Source: DATJZH01 sp035499215
GTDB lineage: Bacteria; Actinomycetota; Actinomycetes; Streptosporangiales; Streptosporangiaceae
Direction of reading: 5' to 3'
DNA length: 19,733 nt
Assembly: GCA_035499215.1 (NCBI GenBank)
Contig: DATJZH010000068.1
Location: 1-19,733 of the forward strand
Below, piece by piece: positions 14,977 through 19,733 of this stretch. The translations under genes were made by a program, and so were the position numbers. The notes below the pieces were generated by a model. It worked only from the letters and a program-made list of their open reading frames with translations, was not told the DNA's origin and searched no databases. The number at the start of each line of letters is the position of its first letter. Position 1 is the stretch's first letter.

Positions 14977-15072
14977 GACCTGCGCCCGGCACCGGGCCGT
15001 CATTGCGGCGAACTCGGCCAGGCAGTGCAAGGAAACTTGCGCCGCGGGTTCCGGCAGATGCCCTGACTTCGG

Positions 15073-15078
15073 GATACT
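15073..15078 (+). promoter_or_regulatory. Candidate -10 box of fba
   Basis: GATACT resembles a -10 hexamer and would start a leader of about 25 nt that carries the fba Shine-Dalgarno GAGGGAG (15095-15101). The -35 region (TTCCGG at best) is weak, so confidence is low. Confidence 0.3.
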
Positions 15079-15109
15079 GGGACTGACACCATGAGAGGGA
15101 GCGGCCGTT

Positions 15110-16129
15110 ATGCCTATCGCGACTCCGGAGATCTACGCCCAGATGCTCGACCGCGCGAAAGAGCGCGGCTTCGCCTACCCGGCGATCAATGTCACATCCA
15201 CCCAGACGCTGAACGCTGCCTTGCGCGGCTTCGCGGAGGCCGACAGTGACGGCATCGTGCAGATCTCCACGGGCGGCGCCGAGTACCTCTCCGGCCCGGT
15301 CAAGGACATGGTGGTCGGCGCATCGGCACTTGCCGAGTTCGCCCGCACCGTCGCGGCCAGGTACTCGGTCAACATCGCTCTGCACACCGACCACTGCCCG
15401 AAAAACAAGCTCGAGGCTTACATGCGGCCCCTGGCCCAGATCTCTGCCGAGCGGGTCGCCCGCGGCCAGGAGCCGCTGTTTCAGTCGCACATGTGGGACG
15501 GCTCGGCAGTCCCGATCCCGGAGAACCTGGAGATCGCCGCTGATCTGCTGAAGCTCTGCGCCAGCGCGCACATCATCATGGAAGCGGAGATCGGGGTCGT
15601 CGGGGGCGAGGAAGACGGGGTCGTCGGCGAAATCAACGAAAAGCTCTATACCACGCCCGAAGACGCGCTGGCCACCGCGGACGCCCTGGGATTGGGCGAC
15701 CGGGGCCGGTACATACTGGCGGCGACCTTCGGGAATGTGCACGGCGTTTACAAGCCCGGCCACGTGAAGCTCCGCCCCGCCGTGCTGAAGGAGATCCAGG
15801 ACGCGGTCGGCGCGAAATACGGCCGGGAAAAGCCGTTCGACCTGGTTTTCCACGGCGGCTCGGGATCAGCGCTCGAAGAGATCCGCGAGGCGATCTCCTA
15901 CGGCGTCGTCAAGATGAACGTGGACACCGATACCCAGTACGCCTTCACCCGGCCGGTGGCTGGCTTCATGTTCACCAAGTACGACGGCGTGCTGAAGGTC
16001 GACGGGGACGTCGGCAGGAAGAAGGACTACGATCCGCGCGCGTGGGGCAAGGCGGCGGAGGCGGGGATGGCCGCCCGGGTGGTGCAGGCGTGCGAGGACC
16101 TGCTGTCGGCCGGCCAGCGGCTCAACTGA
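15110..16129 (+). CDS. fba: Class II fructose-bisphosphate aldolase
   Basis: This 339-residue zinc enzyme cleaves fructose-1,6-bisphosphate to dihydroxyacetone phosphate and glyceraldehyde-3-phosphate, and works in reverse in gluconeogenesis. ATG 15110 has GAGGGAG 8 bp upstream. HTDHC carries D94 (catalytic) and H95 (zinc). H211 in GNVHGVYKPG and H248 in LVFHGGSGS complete the zinc site, by comparison with E. coli D109, H110, H226 and H264. NVDTDTQYAFTR (270-281) and FMFTKYDGVLKVDGD are typical of the actinobacterial class IIA enzyme, and length is normal. It is probably a single-gene transcript, with a GC-rich hairpin 7 bp after the stop. Confidence 0.97.
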   Translation: MPIATPEIYAQMLDRAKERGFAYPAINVTSTQTLNAALRGFAEADSDGIVQISTGGAEYLSGPVKDMVVGASALAEFARTVAARYSVNIALHTDHCPKNKLEAYMRPLAQISAERVARGQEPLFQSHMWDGSAVPIPENLEIAADLLKLCASAHIIMEAEIGVVGGEEDGVVGEINEKLYTTPEDALATADALGLGDRGRYILAATFGNVHGVYKPGHVKLRPAVLKEIQDAVGAKYGREKPFDLVFHGGSGSALEEIREAISYGVVKMNVDTDTQYAFTRPVAGFMFTKYDGVLKVDGDVGRKKDYDPRAWGKAAEAGMAARVVQACEDLLSAGQRLN

Positions 16130-16136
16130 CCGGCAG

Positions 16137-16169
16137 CCCCGCCACGGTCCCGCTGGCACCGGGGCGGGG
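16137..16169 (+). terminator. GC-rich hairpin after fba, possible terminator
   Basis: CCCCGCC (16137-16143) pairs with GGCGGGG (16163-16169), with a minor inner GGT/ACC pairing in the 19-nt loop. It starts 7 bp after the fba stop but has no T-run, so it could be a weak or factor-aided terminator only. The rest of the 206-bp gap up to 16335 holds no other supportable gene. Confidence 0.35.
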
Positions 16170-16335
16170 AGTACCCGCTTAGCGATGGTTTGCGGGCAAA
16201 TGTTCTCACGCGTTGCCGCAAGGGGGCGCTGCCGTATGCCCATCGCCGCGTGCTGCCCGAGGGACCGGGGCACGCCCGGGACGCACGCGGCGGGCCGCTG
16301 CGAGCGCTGGGCCAGGGCGGGGCAAGATGGCAGCC

Positions 16336-16746
16336 ATGACGCATGAGAACCTGCTTGGTCCGCCCGCTACCTACCTGCCCGGCAACACCGAGGCGAGCGC
16401 CGCGCTGCGGTCGGCGGAAGATCCGGCTGCCGTCGCCGCGGCGTTTCCGAGCTACAGCGCCGCCTGGGCAGCCCTCGCCGCGCGCGCCCTGGCCGGCGGG
16501 GACCCGGTGACCGCTTACGCCTTCGCCAGGACCGGGTACCATCGCGGGCTTGACCAGCTCCGCCGGGCCGGCTGGCGCGGGCAGGGGCAGATCCCGTGGG
16601 AGCACGAGCCGAACCGCGGTTTCCTGCGTTCCGTGTATCTGCTCGGCAGGGCGGCGGCCGCGATAGGCGAGACGCAGGAGGCCGACCGCTGCCGGGATCT
16701 GCTTGCCGACAGCAGCCAGGCCGCGGCTGCGGCGCTCGGCGCCTAG
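16336..16746 (+). CDS. DUF3151 family protein
   Basis: This 136-residue soluble protein belongs to an actinobacteria-restricted family of unknown function. The strongest signature is the C-terminal half: IPWEHEPNRGFLRSVYLLGRAAAAIGETQEADRC (86-119, written here only to name the conserved PWEHEPNRGFLR core). The N-terminal NLLGPPATYLPG is also typical. ATG 16336 gives the family's usual length; ATG 16327 (three residues more) is possible, and the frame is open to 16213, but that part looks unlike the family. No Shine-Dalgarno is seen. CAAGAT, 7 bp upstream, could be a leaderless -10. From memory, a member also lies near fba and purA in mycobacteria, so the link to this neighbourhood is conserved. 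Its role is unknown. Confidence 0.85.
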   Translation: MTHENLLGPPATYLPGNTEASAALRSAEDPAAVAAAFPSYSAAWAALAARALAGGDPVTAYAFARTGYHRGLDQLRRAGWRGQGQIPWEHEPNRGFLRSVYLLGRAAAAIGETQEADRCRDLLADSSQAAAAALGA

Positions 16747-16783
16747 CCAGCCGGCGGCAGCTGCCTGCCCCCAGCTCAGCGAG

Positions 16784-16800
16784 TAGCCTTCCGGTAGCAT
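16784..16800 (+). promoter_or_regulatory. Candidate purA promoter
   Basis: Two -10-like boxes lie 11 bp apart, TAGCCT (16784-16789) and TAGCAT (16795-16800). Either would yield a leader of 80-90 nt before purA. No clear -35 box is present. Confidence 0.45.
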
Positions 16801-16811
16801 CTGAACGCAAG

Positions 16812-16858
16812 AGCCTCTGCCGCGCTGGCTGGAACGTGCACAGATGCGGGCAGGGGCT
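16812..16858 (+). promoter_or_regulatory. Hairpin in the purA leader, possible attenuator
   Basis: AGCCTCTGCC (16812-16821) can pair with GGCAGGGGCT (16849-16858), a 10-bp stem with one G-U pair and a 27-nt loop. TTTCGTCT follows on, and the purA Shine-Dalgarno is 13 bp further downstream (16872). It could act on transcription or translation of purA. This is structural inference only, and no known riboswitch class is recognised. Confidence 0.35.
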
Positions 16859-16886
16859 TTCGTCTGGGACCGGAAGGAGCGGTCAG

Positions 16887-18170
16887 ATGCCTGCCATCGT
16901 GATCGTAGGCGCGCAGTGGGGGGACGAGGGCAAGGGCAAGGCGACCGACCTGCTGGGCGACGATGTCGACTACGTCGTGCGGTATCAGGGCGGCAACAAC
17001 GCCGGGCACACCGTCGTCATCGGCGAGCAGACCTATGCCCTGCACCTGCTGCCAACCGGAGTGCTGTCGGACTACGCCGTTCCCGTCATCGGCAACGGCG
17101 TGGTAGTCGACCCGTCGGTCCTGATCGGCGAGATCGACGGCCTGCAGGAGCGCGGCGTGTCCTGTGACCGGCTGCTCATCTCGGCGAACGCGCACCTGAT
17201 CATGCCGCACCACATCGCGCTGGACAAGGTCACGGAGCGCCATCTGGGCACCGCCCGGATCGGCACCACCGGCCGGGGCATCGGGCCCGCTTACGGCGAC
17301 AAGGCGGCACGGATGGGGATCCGGATGCAGGACCTGTTCGATCCGGGCATTCTCGGCAAGAAGCTCGAGCTTGTGCTCCGCGAGAAGAACCAGGTGCTGA
17401 CAAAGGTCTACAACCGGCGCGGCATCGACGCCGAGGCAGTGGCCGCCGAGTACATGGGCTACGGCGAACGGCTCGGGCAGTACATCGCCGACACGGGCCT
17501 GGTGGTCAATCAGGCGCTGGATCAGGAGAAGGTCGTGCTGCTGGAAGGTGCCCAGGCGACCCTGCTCGACGTCGATCACGGCAGCTACCCGTTCGTGACG
17601 TCCTCCTCGCCGACAGCGGGCGGCGCCTGCGCGGGGTCCGGCATCGGGCCGACGAGGATCACCAAGGTTATCGGCATCCTGAAGGCCTACACCACGCGCG
17701 TGGGGGCCGGGCCTTTCCCCACCGAGCTGACCGGCGAACAGGGCAGCTGGCTGCGCAAGGCCGGCGGCGAGTACGGGGTGACCACCGGCCGGCCGCGGCG
17801 CACCGGCTGGTTCGACGCAGTGATCGCCAGGTACTCCAGCCGGGTCAACGGGATCACCGACTACTTCATCACCAAACTGGATGTGCTGTCGGGCCTGGAT
17901 AAAGTTCCCGTCTGCGTCGCCTACGAAATCGACGGGAACAGGTGCGACGAGATCCCGATGACGCAGACCGAGTTTCATCACGCCACGCCGGTTTACGAGT
18001 ACCTGGACGGCTGGGCTGAGGACATTACCGCGGCCAGGGAACTGGCAGATCTGCCGCGCGGCGCCCGCGCCTACCTTGACGCCCTGCAGGACATGATCGG
18101 GGCCCCCATCTGCGCCGTCGGCGTGGGCCCGCGCCGCGACCAGACGCTGCGGCTGCGCCCGCTGCTCTGA
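16887..18170 (+). CDS. purA: Adenylosuccinate synthetase
   Basis: This 427-residue enzyme joins IMP and aspartate with GTP to make adenylosuccinate, the first committed step to AMP. ATG 16887 has GGAAGGAG 7 bp upstream, and the protein starts with the expected MPAIVIVGAQWGDEGKGK. The frame is open upstream to 16596 but overlaps the DUF3151 gene there, so the longer form is rejected. Catalytic D13 and H41 (NAGHTVV) are present, as are GTTGRGIGP (126-134) and the LLEGAQATLLDVDHG stretch followed by PFVTSSSPTAGG. Length equals the family norm. purD begins 25 bp downstream, so both may be read from one transcript, with a possible extra start for purD. Confidence 0.98.
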   Translation: MPAIVIVGAQWGDEGKGKATDLLGDDVDYVVRYQGGNNAGHTVVIGEQTYALHLLPTGVLSDYAVPVIGNGVVVDPSVLIGEIDGLQERGVSCDRLLISANAHLIMPHHIALDKVTERHLGTARIGTTGRGIGPAYGDKAARMGIRMQDLFDPGILGKKLELVLREKNQVLTKVYNRRGIDAEAVAAEYMGYGERLGQYIADTGLVVNQALDQEKVVLLEGAQATLLDVDHGSYPFVTSSSPTAGGACAGSGIGPTRITKVIGILKAYTTRVGAGPFPTELTGEQGSWLRKAGGEYGVTTGRPRRTGWFDAVIARYSSRVNGITDYFITKLDVLSGLDKVPVCVAYEIDGNRCDEIPMTQTEFHHATPVYEYLDGWAEDITAARELADLPRGARAYLDALQDMIGAPICAVGVGPRRDQTLRLRPLL

Positions 18171-18183
18171 GCTCGGTGCCCGG

Positions 18184-18189
18184 TAGGCT
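18184..18189 (+). promoter_or_regulatory. Candidate leaderless promoter of purD
   Basis: TAGGCT fits TAnnnT and ends 6 bp before GTG 18196. purD has no Shine-Dalgarno. The same box at about the same distance precedes pyrE. Confidence 0.5.
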
Positions 18190-18195
18190 CTCCGC

Positions 18196-19458
18196 GTGCG
18201 AGTCCTCGTCCTCGGATCCGGCGGCCGCGAGCATGCCCTGGCGCGCGCGCTTGCCGCCGACAGTGACGTCACCGAGCTGCATGTGGCGCCCGGCAATCCG
18301 GGCATCGCCGAGATCGCCGAGACTCACCCGGTTACCGCCGCCGATCCTGCCAGCGTCACCGCGCTCACCTCGAGGACCGGTGCCGACCTGGTGGTCATCG
18401 GTCCCGAGGCGCCGCTCGTCGCGGGCGTTGCCGATGCAATCCGCGACGCGGGAATCACCTGCTTCGGGCCCGGTCAGGAAGCCGCGATGATCGAGGGCTC
18501 GAAGTCTTTCGCCAAGGAGATCATGCTCGCCGCGGGCATCCCCACCGCCGCGGCCAGGACCTGCTCGACCGAGGCGGCCGCTGAGGCGGCCCTGGACCAG
18601 TTCGGGCCGCCGTACGTCGTGAAGGCGGACGGGCTTGCCGCCGGCAAGGGCGTCGTGGTGACCGGCGACCGCCGCGAGGCGATCCGGCATGCGCGCGACT
18701 GCGGCAAGGTGGTCATCGAGGAGTACCTGGACGGCCCCGAGGTCTCGGTCTTCGCGCTGGCGGACGGGAGCGCAGCGCTGCCGCTGCTGCCCGCCCAGGA
18801 TTACAAGCGAGCGCGCGACGGGGATGCCGGCCCGAACACCGGCGGCATGGGCGCGTACGCGCCGCTGCCCTGGGCACCGCGGGACCTGGCCGACGAGGTG
18901 CTTGAGCGGGTCATCAGGCCGGCGATCGCCGAGCTGCGCCGCCGCGGCACCCCCTACAGCGGCCTGCTGTACGCGGGGCTGAGCCTTACCGCGGCCGGAA
19001 TCCGGGTGGTGGAGTTCAACGCCCGCTTCGGCGATCCGGAATCTCAGGTGGTGCTCGACCGGCTGGCAACCCCCCTCGGCGGCCTGCTGCGGGCCGCCGC
19101 GAGCGGGGGGCTCGCTGGCGCCGGGCCGCTGAGCTGGACGCCGGGCGCCGCGGTGACCGTCGTCATCGCGGCGGAGGACTATCCGGGCAGGCCGGCCAGC
19201 GGCGACGCCATCGCCGGACTGCAGGAGGCACAGCGCGAGCCGGGCGCCTACCTCTTGCACGCCGGCACCTCGGCCGACGCGCGAGGCGGCCTCGTCTCAA
19301 GCGGCGGCCGGGTCCTCAACGTGGTGGGCACGGGCATCGATCTGGCGGCTGCGCGGGCAGTTGCCTACCGTGCGGCGGCCAAGATCAGGATGCGCGGCGG
19401 CTGGTACCGCCGGGATATCGCCGCGCGGCCGGCACCTCGCACCCCCGGCGGACTTTGA
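18196..19458 (+). CDS. purD: Phosphoribosylamine-glycine ligase (GARS)
   Basis: This 420-residue ATP-grasp enzyme performs the second step of purine synthesis, ligating glycine to phosphoribosylamine. GTG 18196 begins MRVLVLGSGGREHAL, the canonical N-terminus (GSGGREHAL 7-15). The ATP-grasp region shows KADGLAAGKGVVV (143-155), GPNTGGMGA (212-220) and EFNARFGDPE (273-282). The C-terminal subdomain ends with a short basic/proline tail (RRDIAARPAPRTPGGL). Length is typical. It follows purA by 25 bp. About 120 bp beyond its stop an IS607-type gene begins. Confidence 0.97.
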   Translation: MRVLVLGSGGREHALARALAADSDVTELHVAPGNPGIAEIAETHPVTAADPASVTALTSRTGADLVVIGPEAPLVAGVADAIRDAGITCFGPGQEAAMIEGSKSFAKEIMLAAGIPTAAARTCSTEAAAEAALDQFGPPYVVKADGLAAGKGVVVTGDRREAIRHARDCGKVVIEEYLDGPEVSVFALADGSAALPLLPAQDYKRARDGDAGPNTGGMGAYAPLPWAPRDLADEVLERVIRPAIAELRRRGTPYSGLLYAGLSLTAAGIRVVEFNARFGDPESQVVLDRLATPLGGLLRAAASGGLAGAGPLSWTPGAAVTVVIAAEDYPGRPASGDAIAGLQEAQREPGAYLLHAGTSADARGGLVSSGGRVLNVVGTGIDLAAARAVAYRAAAKIRMRGGWYRRDIAARPAPRTPGGL

Positions 19459-19544
19459 CTGCCGGGCCGCCAGCCAGCGAGGACCTGCCAGCCGCCGAGC
19501 GGGTACCGCCCGCCGCGGGGTCGGGAACTGCTGGCGCGTCTGAG

Positions 19545-19571
19545 TTAGAACACGTAAAAACGTGCTAAGCT
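19545..19571 (+). promoter_or_regulatory. AT-rich hairpin and -10 box in front of the IS607-type gene
   Basis: CACGT (19551-19555) and ACGTG (19560-19564) form a perfect stem around AAAA. It is flanked by TTAG (19545-19548) and CTAA (19565-19568), which pair after a 2-nt bulge. TAAGCT (19566-19571) fits TAnnnT, 8 bp before GTG 19580. The low GC of this patch contrasts with the surroundings and marks the likely left side of the element. Confidence 0.5.
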
Positions 19572-19579
19572 GTACCCCC

Positions 19580-19733
19580 GTGAAGCTAAAGGAGTGGGCG
19601 CGCGGGCAGGGTGTTTCGTACCGGACCGCGCTGAACTGGTTTCATGCGGGCAGCCTGCCGGTGCCCGCACGGCAGCTTCCGACCGGCACTGTCCTGGTCG
19701 GCCCTGCACCGCAGGCGGCAGGCAGGACCGTGG
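19580..19733 (+). CDS. tnpA: IS607-family transposase TnpA (serine recombinase), N-terminus only, cut by window edge
   Basis: GTG 19580 opens a frame that runs off the right edge (51 codons seen). The sequence MKLKEWARGQGVSYRTALNW, then FHAGSLPVPARQLPTGTVLV, matches the MerR-like DNA-binding N-terminus of IS607 serine recombinases (pattern KxxEWAxxxGVSYxTAxxW...G.LPVPA.Q.P.GTI.V). The catalytic serine domain should lie beyond the window. In this family a tnpB-type RNA-guided nuclease gene often follows tnpA. TAAGCT 8 bp upstream and the lack of a Shine-Dalgarno suggest a leaderless transcript. Whether the gene is intact cannot be judged. The clear alternative, an excisionase-like regulator, is less likely given the LPVPARQLPTGT signature. 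Confidence 0.85.
   Translation, partial: MKLKEWARGQGVSYRTALNWFHAGSLPVPARQLPTGTVLVGPAPQAAGRTV

Larger units (their letters stand above)
19545..19733 (+). mobile_element. Left part of an IS607-like insertion element
   Basis: The TnpA start and the AT-rich hairpin mark the beginning of an IS607-type element whose right part is outside the window. IS607 elements lack terminal inverted repeats, so the exact left end cannot be set from sequence alone. It lies between the purD stop (19458) and 19580. The remaining 19459-19544 is GC-rich with only a weak 5-bp hairpin (GCGGG/CCCGC, 19499-19513). Confidence 0.65.

Noticed and set aside
14903..15853. 316-residue minus-strand frame across fba and the 41-residue gene
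   Set aside because: Antisense to fba, no motifs; the short membrane protein in a different frame explains this area better.
16776..18305. 509-residue minus-strand frame antisense to purA
   Set aside because: Shadow of purA, composition dominated by A/G/R/V/D.
1..19733. tRNA, rRNA or CRISPR array
   Set aside because: No cloverleaf-like gene, rRNA segment or regularly spaced repeat with unique spacers was seen in the intergenic regions.

Overview
The window is a compact, very GC-rich stretch of chromosome. Gene content and order point to a high-GC actinomycete: an HspR/HAIR-controlled dnaK operon, actinobacterial DUF3151, NYN and GT87 proteins, many GTG/TTG starts, and TAnnnT boxes 6-8 bp in front of start codons. 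I cannot name the genus. From memory, dnaK-grpE-dnaJ-hspR, clpB, pyrE, fba, a DUF3151 gene and purA also lie near one another in Streptomyces coelicolor and Mycobacterium tuberculosis, so most of this looks like a conserved core neighbourhood rather than an accessory island.

Left part (1-4410): on the minus strand lie a membrane-anchored iron-sulfur (HdrD/GlpC-like) oxidoreductase and, behind it, a TMEM175-type channel gene cut by the window edge. Divergent from them, on the plus strand, is a GT87 polytopic glycosyltransferase.

Centre (4411-11924): a protein quality-control block, dnaK-grpE-dnaJ-hspR-clpB, all on the plus strand. Two HAIR operators spaced 52 bp apart precede dnaK. DnaK, GrpE and DnaJ form the Hsp70 machine, ClpB is the disaggregase that works with it, and HspR is the repressor that should bind the HAIR sites with DnaK as co-repressor. 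The grpE coding region carries two adjacent perfect inverted repeats in the part encoding its disordered N-terminus.

Right part (11897-19458): two minus-strand genes, a small TPR-like protein whose end overlaps clpB tail to tail and a NYN-domain (PIN-like nuclease fold) protein with a long disordered middle. Then come plus-strand pyrE, an unlisted 41-residue minus-strand membrane protein, fba (class II aldolase), a DUF3151 gene, purA and purD. This part is mostly nucleotide biosynthesis and glycolysis.

Right edge (19545-19733): the start of an IS607-type insertion element (serine-recombinase TnpA N-terminus), preceded by an AT-rich hairpin and promoter-like box, about 120 bp after purD. This is the only mobile DNA seen. 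No tRNA, rRNA or CRISPR array was found. I did not find a clearly new multi-gene system. The most unusual signals are the two hairpins inside grpE, clpB lying directly behind hspR with no HAIR of its own, the apparently leaderless small membrane-protein gene, and the structured leader of purA.
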